The notes: generated by a model from the letters alone, not told the origin. Positions 35,349 through 43,443 are shown, counted from the stretch's first letter. The stretch is 64,000 nt of DNA from Halomonas zincidurans B6 (GCF_000731955.1 NZ_JNCK01000001.1:2418001-2482000); one strand, 5' to 3'. Numbers and translations: made by a program.

Positions 35349-37152
35349 AGGCCACCTCCCTGCCCATGGCCTGGGTGACGCGCCAGGGGTTGGGCAACGA
35401 CACGTACTGCGCCTGCCGGTCCGCCTGGGCCATCAGCCGTAGCTTGAAGTTGGTCTTGCAGGGTAGGTCGCCTCCCGCCAACAGCGCATCCAGCTCGGGG
35501 GCCGACGTGCCCAGGTTCTGTCGCACGCGACGCAGCTCGTCCAGGGTGTCCTGCCACAGCGCATCGCCAAGGGCCGGGCGCTGCCAGCTCAGCGCCAGGA
35601 TCGCCTCGGCGACATGATTGACGAGCAGGCAATAGGCGATACGGTTCCAGCCCCGCTCACGGCGGTAGGTCATCGACTCCTTGACGCGGGGGTGCAGTGA
35701 CTCCCCGGCGAGCCAGTCCACGCCCTTGTCGCTGGTCAGCTTGACCCCTTCGAAGTCACGCAGCAGCATCTGCCGGGGCATGCCGTCGTCATGGATCAGC
35801 ACGCAATTCTGCAAATGGGGCTCCATGACGATGCCGTGGCGGAAGAACAGCCCCATGACCGGCGCCACCAGCGTACCCAGGTAGGCCTGGAACCACTGCC
35901 GGACGCGGCCTTCCGACGGCAGGGTGTCGCCTCCACCGGCAAGCGACGCCCTGTCGAGGAAGGACAGCACCATGGGCGCCAGCTGGGCATCTCGCGCAAA
36001 CAGCGTCGCGCTGAGCAGGCAGCGCTCGGACGAGAAGCGCTCGCAGAAATTTTCCCGCAGGATCATGCCGGTCTGCTCCCGGAACCAACGCCTGTCGGCA
36101 TCAATGCCCGCGGCCGGTGCCCAGTGCACCGTGGCTGGTTCCTGTGCCACACACAGCCCTTCCAGGGCCGCATCCTGCTGTTGGTCGAGCCGATGCATAA
36201 TGCGGTCGATGACCAGCGTACTCTCCAGCTCGTACCAGGCGTTCTTACGCACACAGTTGGTGATGCGCACATTGAGCGATCCCTTGAGGAACCAGGGATG
36301 TCCCTCGATGTACCAGGTGCGCATGGACACGGTGGGCGCGGCGCGCCAGCCGCTCTGTCCGAGATCGCCGATGACGCCGTCCCCGATCAACGCCGCCACC
36401 CGGGCATCCTGGCGGAAAAGATCGGCTTGCACCGGATGCATGCTGAGCACGACACGATCGCCATCCTCGGCACGGCTCTGGTCCGCCACATGCGGCAGCA
36501 CGTCCAGGGCACTCAAGCGATTGGCCTGAACACTCAGCCCGGCCACGGGAAAGGAGAATTGGTGCAGGGCCGTGGTGGCGCAGAATTCCGGCGCGTAGGC
36601 AGGCTTGTCCTGCAGCAGATGGGGCGGCCACTGCCTGGCCTTGGGCGTGGGATGATTGGGGTGGCCGAACCACAGCCCCTGCTCACTGCGGCGATAATCC
36701 GCCAGCGGATGCAGCCTCGGTTGTTCGACGGCGTGGGCGACGATCGTCGTCATGACGTCCTGGCTCTGCACGACCTGATCGCATAACTCTTGATTGAGCC
36801 TACCGTCATGCCACTGACAGTGTTCCAGCAGCGCGGAGACCAATTCCGCTATCCCGGGGACGTGCCAGCTTGGGGCTCCCGCCTCCCGAATGTAGGCATC
36901 GGAGAGGTAGAAGTGGCTGCCGATGACCGAGCGCCGGTCCACCATCACGAACAGCGAAAGCGATGCCGACCATTCGATCTCAAGTGGCGTGCCATGCAGC
37001 TGCTCCGGCAGGCCTTCCCGCTGGGCTGGCCATCGATAGGACAGCGTGTCATGGGGTATTGCCACTTCCTTGATGATGCAATTCAGCAATGCATGCGTCG
37101 ATGCATGTCGGCTCGTCTCGCCGGGTAAACGAGAGAAACGGGCGTAGCTCAT
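35341..37152 (-). CDS. acsD: NIS siderophore synthetase (IucA/IucC family), AcsD-like
   Basis: A 603-aa IucA/IucC synthetase and the first gene of the biosynthesis operon. Landmarks are WFGHPNHPTPKARQ near residue 173, LSMHPVQADLF, STVS-type APTVSMRTWYIEG, KGSLNVRITNCVRKNAWYELES (ATP and citrate contacts), MEPHLQNCVLIHDDG and LRDFEGVKL, then TNFKLRLMAQADRQAQYVSLPNPW at the C terminus. In achromobactin systems AcsD performs the first step, enantioselective esterification of citrate with L-serine. GGAGG lies six bases upstream of the ATG. A near-consensus Fur box about 200 bases upstream indicates iron repression. Substrate assignment rests on order, not on diagnostic residues. Confidence 0.83.
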   Translation of the reverse strand: MSYARFSRLPGETSRHASTHALLNCIIKEVAIPHDTLSYRWPAQREGLPEQLHGTPLEIEWSASLSLFVMVDRRSVIGSHFYLSDAYIREAGAPSWHVPGIAELVSALLEHCQWHDGRLNQELCDQVVQSQDVMTTIVAHAVEQPRLHPLADYRRSEQGLWFGHPNHPTPKARQWPPHLLQDKPAYAPEFCATTALHQFSFPVAGLSVQANRLSALDVLPHVADQSRAEDGDRVVLSMHPVQADLFRQDARVAALIGDGVIGDLGQSGWRAAPTVSMRTWYIEGHPWFLKGSLNVRITNCVRKNAWYELESTLVIDRIMHRLDQQQDAALEGLCVAQEPATVHWAPAAGIDADRRWFREQTGMILRENFCERFSSERCLLSATLFARDAQLAPMVLSFLDRASLAGGGDTLPSEGRVRQWFQAYLGTLVAPVMGLFFRHGIVMEPHLQNCVLIHDDGMPRQMLLRDFEGVKLTSDKGVDWLAGESLHPRVKESMTYRRERGWNRIAYCLLVNHVAEAILALSWQRPALGDALWQDTLDELRRVRQNLGTSAPELDALLAGGDLPCKTNFKLRLMAQADRQAQYVSLPNPWRVTQAMGREVAYG

Positions 37153-37544
37153 ATGGCCTCCGCAAGAATGCGTCCTTTTAAAGACTCACCTGCCCGGTAG
37201 CCGGCCGTGCCGTCGACGAAAGCCCCTGTCCTCGTCGGTGGCTTTTCCGCCGTCGGCTTCTGGCGCCCATTGGCCTGTGAATCCGCGTCACCCTGACTAA
37301 TCACGTTGCGAAGCTGTAATTGGCTGTTGTGCTGGGTCGATGACAAAAGTCATTATGCAAATGCGAATCATTATTCTAATCATTAATAAAAAACCTGTCC
37401 ATGTTCACCGAGCAATCCGTTCGCCATGGCCTGACACCCCATGGTTCTGAATAGGCCAGATAGAGGACGTTTAGACGTTGAAAATGAGAATTTTTTGGCT
37501 TACGGTTCTTCGGGCCTAGGAACCTGACCAACGAGCCAACTCAA
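37153..37544. promoter_or_regulatory. 392-base divergent control region with a strong Fur box
   Basis: The gap separates the biosynthesis operon from the uptake-ATPase gene. Bases 37357-37375, GCAAATGCGAATCATTATT, match the Fur consensus at 14 of 19 positions, and a second overlapping ATTATTCTAATCATTAA follows, so Fur could bind in tandem and control both directions. AT-rich stretches near 37376-37390 could be core promoter. No gene is evident here: the minus-strand frame 37149-37346 lacks any family feature. Confidence 0.75.
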
Positions 37545-38390
37545 ATGCCCTCGACACCTGCCAAGCCGCCGCGACTGACGGGCGAAGCCCTGCGTGCCGG
37601 GTATGCATCCCGACACGTACTCGACGGCGTCGACCTGGCGGTGGCCGAGGGCAAGCTGACGGTGCTGCTCGGCCCGAACGGTAGCGGGAAGTCGACGCTG
37701 CTGAAGACGCTGGCGCGCACGCTGACGCCCAGTGCCGGACGTGTCTGTCTCGATGGCAAGGATATCCACCGCCGCAATACCCGCGAGGTGGCACAGCGCC
37801 TGGGCATCCTGCCGCAGGGCCCATCCGCACCGGAGGGACTGACGGTCAGGCAACTGGTCGGCATGGGGCGCTTTCCCCATCAGCGGCTATGGCAGCAGGA
37901 TGCCAAGCAGGATGCTCGCGCCATCCGCGAGGCGATGGCCTATGCCGATGTCACGGACTTTGCCGAGCGCAGTGTCGACGCGCTCTCCGGCGGACAGCGC
38001 CAGCGCTGCTGGATCGCCATGATCCTGGCCCAGGAGACGGACCTGGTCCTGCTCGACGAGCCGACGACCTTTCTCGATCTGAAGGTTCAGGTCGACCTGC
38101 TGGAGTTGCTGGTTCGGCTCGCCCACGACAAAGGACGCACGCTGCTAGTGGTACTGCACGACCTCAACCTGGCCGCGGCCTATGCCGACATTCTGGTGAT
38201 GATGCGCCAAGGCCGCATCGAGCATAGCGGGCCACCGGAAACGGTCTTCACCAGTGCCCACCTCAAGCAAGTCTTCGATCTCGATGCGCATGTCATTCGC
38301 GATCCGCATACCCGGCGCCTGCTCTGCGTGCCCAGTCTGACGGGCACGACACCCATCCCTCAGGTGGTGTCCGGGGTCGCGCATGGCTGA
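37545..38390 (+). CDS. cbrD: iron-siderophore ABC transporter ATPase (FecE/FepC type)
   Basis: A 281-aa cytoplasmic ATP-binding subunit. It has Walker A GPNGSGKST at residues 43-51, a Q-loop GILPQG at 87-92, the signature LSGGQ at 147-151, Walker B LVLLDEP followed by TTFLD at about 167-178 and the switch His in VVLHDLNLAAAYAD. It should energise the FecCD permeases encoded 9 kb upstream, since no ATPase lies beside them. Its promoter probably shares the Fur-controlled divergent region with acsD. The ribosome-binding site is weak. Confidence 0.88.
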   Translation: MPSTPAKPPRLTGEALRAGYASRHVLDGVDLAVAEGKLTVLLGPNGSGKSTLLKTLARTLTPSAGRVCLDGKDIHRRNTREVAQRLGILPQGPSAPEGLTVRQLVGMGRFPHQRLWQQDAKQDARAIREAMAYADVTDFAERSVDALSGGQRQRCWIAMILAQETDLVLLDEPTTFLDLKVQVDLLELLVRLAHDKGRTLLVVLHDLNLAAAYADILVMMRQGRIEHSGPPETVFTSAHLKQVFDLDAHVIRDPHTRRLLCVPSLTGTTPIPQVVSGVAHG

Positions 38391-38417
38391 CCACCCCGTT
38401 ACCACGATGAGTCGCCG

Positions 38418-39341
38418 ATGACCGCCGCCCCCAGACAATTCTGTGCCATCGAGAGCGCCGAGATCGGCGACCCGCTGGTGGGCACCGCCGCGCATGCCAC
38501 ACGCAACATGCTGATCAGTTGGCCGCGGGCCAAGTGGCTGCGCAACCTGCGCCAGGCCAGCGACATGCCCGAAGGTGTGCTGACTCTGCTCGACGCCATC
38601 GCCGACGGCGGACGACGGGTCAACCTGATTCACCGCCGGGAGCAGCCGAGCCACCGGCACCGGGTGGTGCTGATGCCGGAGTGTCGGACGTACGACGTAA
38701 AGAGGGAGGAACTGGCCGAGCTGCTGCATGCCTTCGTCGAAGGAAGGTCGCTTGAACGCTGGCGGGCCGGCCGCGTCGAGGGGTCGCTGATTCTTTGCTG
38801 CACCCACGGCAAAAAGGACAAATGCTGCGCCAAGTTCGGTTACCGCAGCTACAAGGCGCTGGCCAGCGCCGCGCAGCAGCATGCCTACCCCTTCGAGGTC
38901 TGGGAGAGTTCCCACCTGGGTGGCTGTCGGCTGGCCGCCAGCGTCATGGTCTTCCCGGCACTGCGCAAGTACGGCCGCCTCGCCGCCGACGATATCCCGC
39001 GCCTGTTGCAGGCCGAGGCCGAGGATCGCCCCTACCTGCCCTGCTATCGCGGCGACTCGACGTTGACGCCGCCCGAGCAATGTGCCCAGGTCGCCGCGCT
39101 AGCGTGGCTGGAAAAGCGGGGAATGCGCGGCGGAGTGAGTGTGAAAGGCGAAGCCAGGCGGGTCGACGCTCACCGGCTGAGCGTGCCCGTACGCTGGCAG
39201 ACCGCGCAGCGCGAGGGATGGCTGGAAGTGACCTGCCGTGCCAGCGAGCTCATCCGCCACGATACCTGTGCCGACTACGAACGCGACGGCGCCAAGCCCA
39301 GCCAGGTCTGGCATGCCATACATGTCGTTGAGCAAGCGTAG
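38418..39341 (+). CDS. sucrase/ferredoxin-like thioredoxin-fold iron-sulfur protein, possible ferric-siderophore reductase
   Basis: The 307-aa protein matches the sucrase/ferredoxin-like family (Suc_Fer-like). It has LCCTHGKKDKCCAKFGY at about residues 126-142, giving two cysteine pairs of a thioredoxin-like [2Fe-2S] fold, SSHLGGCRLAAS near 165-174 where the family has SHxGGHRFA, and an early FCA cysteine at residue 9. The start is 27 bases after the ATPase stop, so the two form one operon. Cytoplasmic iron release from ferric siderophores needs a reductase; none of the usual types (FhuF, SIP) is in the locus, so this protein is a candidate. Function is inference. Confidence 0.65.
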   Translation: MTAAPRQFCAIESAEIGDPLVGTAAHATRNMLISWPRAKWLRNLRQASDMPEGVLTLLDAIADGGRRVNLIHRREQPSHRHRVVLMPECRTYDVKREELAELLHAFVEGRSLERWRAGRVEGSLILCCTHGKKDKCCAKFGYRSYKALASAAQQHAYPFEVWESSHLGGCRLAASVMVFPALRKYGRLAADDIPRLLQAEAEDRPYLPCYRGDSTLTPPEQCAQVAALAWLEKRGMRGGVSVKGEARRVDAHRLSVPVRWQTAQREGWLEVTCRASELIRHDTCADYERDGAKPSQVWHAIHVVEQA

Positions 39342-39823
39342 GTGGACCATCCTCCTTGGGCGAAGACGTTTCTGCTCGTCCACATCAGAGAGCGGCCAAC
39401 TATCCACTCGTGACAGGTTCAGCTTTTCAGCTCTTGGTTAGGGAGCCTCCTATGGCCTCTGCTGACACCTGTTCGCCCATCCCGGCACCTCATGGTGCCG
39501 GTAGCCAGTGGCAGACGAACAGGCCGCCCGGGCAAGACGCGCGACCTTGCCTCGGGCTTCCTTCAGATTCCGCCTCGCAGTGGACACCCTTGCCGTTCGG
39601 CTAACGGTTCCCGCTATCAGGGGCATAGGGGACTTTCCCCCAGGTCATCCCGAGGCGCCATCCTCCGGAGCAGCGCCAGTCAGGCCCTGCGCGCCATGCC
39701 TGGCGCACCACGCATAAAAAAACCGCCCGAATCGAGTAATGCCAGTCAGTTAAGCCTATTCTCTATAAGCTGATGATGAGGATGAGATCGTCCCGTGTCA
39801 GATCCACTGACACGGGACGACCC
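39342..39823 (+). repeat. non-coding structured repeat, copy A, in the gap before the IS4 gene
   Basis: Bases 39547-39709 closely match 43245-43408 (copy B), with an estimated identity of 75-80% by eye over about 163 bases. Both copies are on the plus strand and end in the inverted repeat GCGCCAtgccTGGCGC. Upstream, about 39500-39546 also resembles part of copy B, which carries some 200 bases more in between, so A looks like an internally shortened version. Frames in it carry no domain. The stretch 39735-39820 is AT-richer, probably the left end of the IS4 element (it holds a CAGTCAGTTAAG box near 39742). The rest of the gap is unassigned. Confidence 0.65.
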
Positions 39824-40844
39824 ATGCATTTCAGCGACGCCATTGATGCCATTGCCAAGGCGGCACCCGAGGATTTCTCCAGCCTCTCCGAGGTGCTCTC
39901 TCCCGAACTGATTGACACCTGTCTTGAGCAAGCCGGCGTGGCCACACTGCGCAAGCGTCGCCTGCCCCTGGACATGGTGGTCTGGGCCGTGGTCGGGATG
40001 GCCTTGTTTCGGCATATTCCGATGGGACAGATCGTCAATCACCTCGACATCATGCTGCCCGGCAAACGCCCCTTCGTCGCGCCCAGCGCCGTGGTGAAGG
40101 CACGTCAACGGTTGGGAATCGGGCCCGTCAAACGGGTCTTCGAGCAGACCCAGGCCCTGTGGCACCAACAGACGCCGCATCCTCACTGGTGTGGCCTGAC
40201 GCTGCTGGGCGTTGATGGCGTGGTCTGGCGCACCCCCGACTCCCCCGAGAATCAGACGGCCTTCGCGCGCACGTCCAATGCCCAGGGGGAGGCGAGCTAT
40301 CCGCAGATTCGCATGGTGTGCCAGATGGAGCTGACCAGCCATCTATTGACGGGCTCGGTCTTCGACAGTGTGGCGAGCAGTGAAATGGAACTGACGCCCG
40401 AGCTCATCGCCAGCACCCCGGATCACTCTCTGACCCTGTTTGACCGAGGGTTCTATTCGCTGGGTCTGCTGCATGCCTGGCAGAGCGCCGGCGAGCAACG
40501 CCATTGGCTTATTCCGCTGAAAAAGGGTACGCAGTATCAGGAAGAACGCTCGTTGGGGCGGCAAGATCGCCTGGTGACCCTGACGACCTCGCCTCAGGCC
40601 CGCAAGAAATGGCCGGACTTGCCGGCGACGATGACGGCGCGTCTGTTACGGCGCAAGGTGAACGGTAAGGAGGTCCAGATCCTGACCTCGATGATCGACC
40701 CGCTGCGCTTTCCGGCGGCGGATATCGTCGATCTTTACGGCCATCGCTGGGAAATCGAACTGGGCTACCGGGAAATGAAGCAATCCTTGCTGGGTAACCG
40801 CCTGACGCTGCATAGCCGGACGCCGGAGATGGTCTTCCGTATCC
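39824..40844 (+). pseudogene. IS4-family transposase, 3'-truncated
   Basis: From ATG 39824 the product starts MHFSDAIDAIAKAAPEDF and reads as an IS4-type DDE transposase: first Asp in LGVDGVVWRTPDS, second Asp in LTLFDRGFYSLGLL, and the Y-2R-3E-6K signature YGHRWEIELGYREMKQSL with the catalytic Glu. Homology stops abruptly after SRTPEMV near 40842, where about 80-90 C-terminal residues should follow. Unrelated sequence and a group II intron end begin there. The catalytic triad is present but the last part of the fold is lost, and the right terminal repeat is not found. The frame continues to 41014 in non-homologous sequence. Confidence 0.82.
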
Positions 40845-40920
40845 CCGATCGGTCAGGCGCCGACCACAGAAATACCCAGATCGAGATAGGGGTCGGGAAG
40901 GCTTCGCCTCCCCGCCCTCC

Positions 40921-40953
40921 GAACCGTGCGTGCGGTTCTCCCGCACACGGCTC
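40921..40953 (-). ncRNA. group II intron domain V
   Basis: Read on the minus strand this 33-base hairpin begins GAGCCGTGTGCGGG and returns with CCGCACGCACGGTTC, the conserved catalytic domain V of bacterial group II introns including its AGC-type bulge region. It lies 15 bases beyond the maturase stop, followed by the domain VI stem. Confidence 0.82.
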
Positions 40954-40967
40954 TCCAGTCGATGGTT

Positions 40968-42191
40968 TCAACATCGTGATTGGCTCGCTTGCTGCCAGGC
41001 TTCGGCTAGGGTGAAAAGCCCGGCAGCGGCGAAGAACCTATTGGGCCAACGTCGCGTGTCTGTTCCGGTGTTGCCACGCCCAGGGCGTTTCTCCTGCTTG
41101 CGCAGGATGGCGCGAAGCCGTCGGCGGATGAAGCCATCCAACGGCCGGAACGTTGTCCGATAGGCGTGTCGGAAGTAGCCGAACCAGCCTCTTAGCAGAG
41201 GATTGAGTGAGGCGATGATCTGCCGCAGACTCTTGCCTTCCGTCCGCCGCGTCTTGCTTCTCACCTTGTCCTTGAAGGCTCTGAGACTCTTCCTACGTAC
41301 CCAGCGCTTTCCCGCCTCGAAGCGGTAGCCCAGGAAGTCGAAGCCCTCGCCGCGTTGTCGACAGTCACCGATATGGGGCTTGTCGGGGTGCAGGGTCAGG
41401 CCATTCGTCATCACCCAGTCCTGCACGTGGGCCAGGGCCTGCCGGGCCTCCTGCTCGCTGTAACAGAGGATGACAAAGTCGTCGGCATACCGCACCATGC
41501 GATAGCCGCGCTGGGTCATCTCCTGGTCCAGCGGGTGCAGGTAGAGATTCGCCAGCAAGGGGCTGATGATCGCTCCTTGCGGCGCTCCCGCGGTGGGGCT
41601 CCAGCAGTTCATCTCGCTAACGATGTCCTGCGTCAGCCAGGCACGCAGCAGTGACAACAACCGACCATCGCTGAGCCGTTCCTCAACACGGCTCATGAGG
41701 CGGTCATGCGGGATGCTGTCGAAGTAACCCTGCAGGTCGGCGTCGACCCCCCAGGTCATGCCGGCCTTGAGGCCATCATCGACGGCCCGCAAGGCGTCCT
41801 TGCAGCCTCTTCCTGGTCGGAAGCCATAGCTCATCGGCAGGAACTCGTGCTCGAGAATCGGTTCGATGACACGCTTGAGCGCCGCCTGAACGATGCGGTC
41901 CTTGACGGTAGGGATACCCAACGGGCGTGTCTTGCCGCCGCCCTTGGGGATCTCGATCCGCCGCACCGCCTGTGGGCGGTACCGCCCCGCCGCCAGGTCG
42001 GCCTGGAGCTCCTCAAGGTGGCGTCCGGACTGCGCGGCGAAGCGTGACACGCTTTGCCGATCGACCCCCGCTGCACCCTGGTTGCGGTAGACCTGTAGCC
42101 AGGCACTCGCTAGGGTCGACGAGCGGTGTACCTTGTCGATCAGGCTGAACCATTTACGTCCTTTGACGCCGTTATCCAGCGCCGCCAACAT
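40968..42191 (-). CDS. ltrA: group II intron reverse transcriptase/maturase (LtrA-like)
   Basis: A 407-aa multidomain intron protein. Reverse-transcriptase blocks run from RRIEIPKGGGKTRPLGIPTVKDRIVQ, FRPGRGCKDALRAVDDGL and DADLQGYFDSIPHDRLM to APQGAIISPLLANLYLHPLDQ and the catalytic YADD in RMVRYADDFVIL. The thumb/X maturase domain reads SLNPLLRGWFGYFRHAY, and the tail (DTRRWPNRFFAAAGLFTL) is typical. It promotes splicing and retrohoming. The start at 42191 (MLAALDNGVKG) matches family N termini; a longer in-frame start at 42230 lies in the recombination junction. No HNH endonuclease domain is seen. Confidence 0.88.
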   Translation of the reverse strand: MLAALDNGVKGRKWFSLIDKVHRSSTLASAWLQVYRNQGAAGVDRQSVSRFAAQSGRHLEELQADLAAGRYRPQAVRRIEIPKGGGKTRPLGIPTVKDRIVQAALKRVIEPILEHEFLPMSYGFRPGRGCKDALRAVDDGLKAGMTWGVDADLQGYFDSIPHDRLMSRVEERLSDGRLLSLLRAWLTQDIVSEMNCWSPTAGAPQGAIISPLLANLYLHPLDQEMTQRGYRMVRYADDFVILCYSEQEARQALAHVQDWVMTNGLTLHPDKPHIGDCRQRGEGFDFLGYRFEAGKRWVRRKSLRAFKDKVRSKTRRTEGKSLRQIIASLNPLLRGWFGYFRHAYRTTFRPLDGFIRRRLRAILRKQEKRPGRGNTGTDTRRWPNRFFAAAGLFTLAEAWQQASQSRC

Positions 42192-42205
42192 GCGGTCCGT
42201 CCAGA

Positions 42206-42750
42206 GTACCCCAGATAGCTCCGCTTCCACGGCCGGTCCACCGCGCTCTTGTCGCGGTTGACCTTGAGCTTGAGCGAGCCCTCGAGGAACTCACTCAGGC
42301 TGGCCATGATCCGCTCTCCCGCCCGTCGACTGCCGACATAGACCTGCATGTCGTCGGCGTAGCGGCAGAAACGATGCCCGCGGCGCTCCAGTTCCTTATC
42401 CATGTCGTCCAGCAGGATATTCGCCAGCAACGGGCTGAGTGGCCCACCCTGCCGATTCCACCCAGGGTATTGGCGCTGATATACACGGCTTTCAGGTAGC
42501 GGCGGATCAGGCGCAACACTCGCTTGTCGCGGACGCGGCGTGCGATCCGCGCCATCAGCAGATCGTGGTTCACTCGATCGAAGAAGGACGCCAGGTCGAG
42601 GTCGACCACCCAGCGGCGGCCCTCTTCAACGTGGGCCTTCATGGCCGAGACGGCCTGCCGGGCGCTGCGCTTCGGGCGATAACCGTAGCTCGACTCGGAG
42701 AAATCCGGATCGAAGAGCGGCGTCAGTACCTGCAACAGCGCCTGCTGGAT
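42206..42750 (-). pseudogene. fragment of a second group II intron reverse transcriptase (RT-B), interrupted
   Basis: Minus-strand sequence encodes IQQALLQVLTPLFDPDF, SSYGYRPKRSARQAVSAM, VVDLDLASFFDRVNHDLL and RDKRVLRLIRRYLKA in one frame, then PLSPLLANILLDDMDKEL, RGHRFCRYADDMQVYVGS and KLKVNRDKSAVDRPWKRS in another. These are consecutive RT motifs of a group II intron protein different from intron A's maturase. Between them about 16 residues are replaced by a 35-base piece of the MFS gene (42451-42485), which also shifts the frame. The N-terminal part is replaced by MFS sequence and the C-terminal part by intron A, so the protein cannot be made. Confidence 0.82.
42451..42485 (-). repeat. 35-base piece of the MFS gene embedded in the RT fragment
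   Basis: These 35 bases are identical to 45076-45110 inside the MFS gene at 44332-45525 (encoding YISANTLGGIG). On both sides the sequence is reverse-transcriptase code. The piece keeps the MFS reading frame relative to the MFS 5' segment at 42751 and the intervening RT segment. Confidence 0.9.
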
Positions 42751-42953
42751 CAGATCGGGAAGCAACGGCTGTGCGGCGTACAGATTGACGAATACCGTGA
42801 ACGAGCCCAGGCACAACGCCAGAGTGGCTCGCCACCAGGCGCGGGTATGCGCTTCGATCATGGCGTTCTCCTCAAGATGCCACCATGATCGCGCATCGCC
42901 GATCATCCGCCAAGCTCACCATCCGCCAAATAGCGCTTCGACATCATTACCTT
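42751..42953 (-). repeat. 203-bp duplicate of the MFS gene 5' end and leader
   Basis: Bases 42751-42953 are identical over 203 positions to 45415-45617. They carry the leader, ribosome-binding site, ATG and the first 37 codons of the MFS permease (residues MIEAHTRAWW to LLPDL). The copy then runs in frame into RT-B code (LLPDL then IQQALL). Transcription and translation from the copied start could yield a chimeric peptide of about 190 residues. Confidence 0.93.
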
Positions 42954-43417
42954 GTCTGGGACGGGCTCCGCTTTCGTCCACGATGACGACGCCGGGAGCA
43001 CAGCGGCAGACCACCCGACCTCCCAGGGTAAGACGCGCGACGTTGTTCGGCGCATCCTTGCGCCTCACCTTTCAGGCTGACGCTCAAATTCGTTCCCGAC
43101 GAATTGGTCCCGCTTATGCCTGTCGGATCTACGCCATGACGTTCCGTGCAAGGATTGGGCTTTGATGAATTGGGCCATCTCACCCCATCATGACGCCTCG
43201 TATCCGCTTCCTGTTCAGCTGGGCGCCCCCGTCGAGCCCGCGTTTTGCCTCGGGCTTCCTTCAGATTCCCCTTCGCAGGAGACACCCTTGCCGTCGGCTA
43301 GCACTTCCCCTTGCCGGGCGTGCAGGGGACTTTCACCCCCAAGTCATCCCGAGGCACCACCCTCGGGAACAGTGCCAGTCAGGCACTGCGCGCCATGCCT
43401 GGCGCACCCAATGAAAG
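42954..43417 (+). repeat. non-coding structured repeat, copy B (full-length form)
   Basis: The stretch between the MFS copy and the CDP-alcohol phosphatidyltransferase has no gene. Bases 43245-43408 match copy A (39547-39709), and 42995-43035 match the part of A around 39508-39545 (a shared AAGACGCGCGAC), with about 200 extra bases between. Its end holds two hairpins in series, GTGCC-AGTCA-GGCAC and GCGCCA-TGCC-TGGCGC. An intrinsic terminator follows at once, so a plus-strand RNA ending here is plausible. Short frames read as Pro/Ser/Cys-rich low-information peptides and I do not call them genes. Confidence 0.62.
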
Positions 43418-43443
43418 GGAGCAGCCAACGCTGCTCCTTTTTT
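43418..43443 (+). terminator. intrinsic terminator on the plus strand
   Basis: GGAGCAGC (43418-43425) pairs with GCTGCTCC (43430-43437) around loop CAAC, followed by six T residues. No plus-strand coding gene ends here, so it appears to belong to the copy B repeat RNA. Confidence 0.82.

Larger units (their letters stand above)
40886..42205 (-). mobile_element. group II intron, 5'-truncated (intron A)
   Basis: The intron is on the minus strand. Its 3' end is clear: domain V at 40953-40921, a domain VI hairpin after it, and a terminal CCCTAT ending at about 40886. A complete maturase gene lies inside. At the 5' side, domains I-III and the GTGCG start are missing. Instead, near 42205-42232, the sequence passes into a different reverse-transcriptase gene through a homologous stretch. 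It therefore cannot splice alone. Bases 40845-40885 would be its 3' exon and are not IS4 sequence. Confidence 0.75.

Noticed and set aside
29249..37152. Staphyloferrin B (sbn) cluster instead of achromobactin
   Set aside because: The same enzyme families occur in both, but sbnA and sbnB for diaminopropionate are absent and the order fits acsD-E-C-B-A. Not excluded; chemistry would decide.
42295..42906. 203-aa minus-strand frame as a real gene
   Set aside because: It is the fusion of MFS leader and 5' codons with RT-B code and a frameshifted tail; it may be translated but is not an evolved protein.
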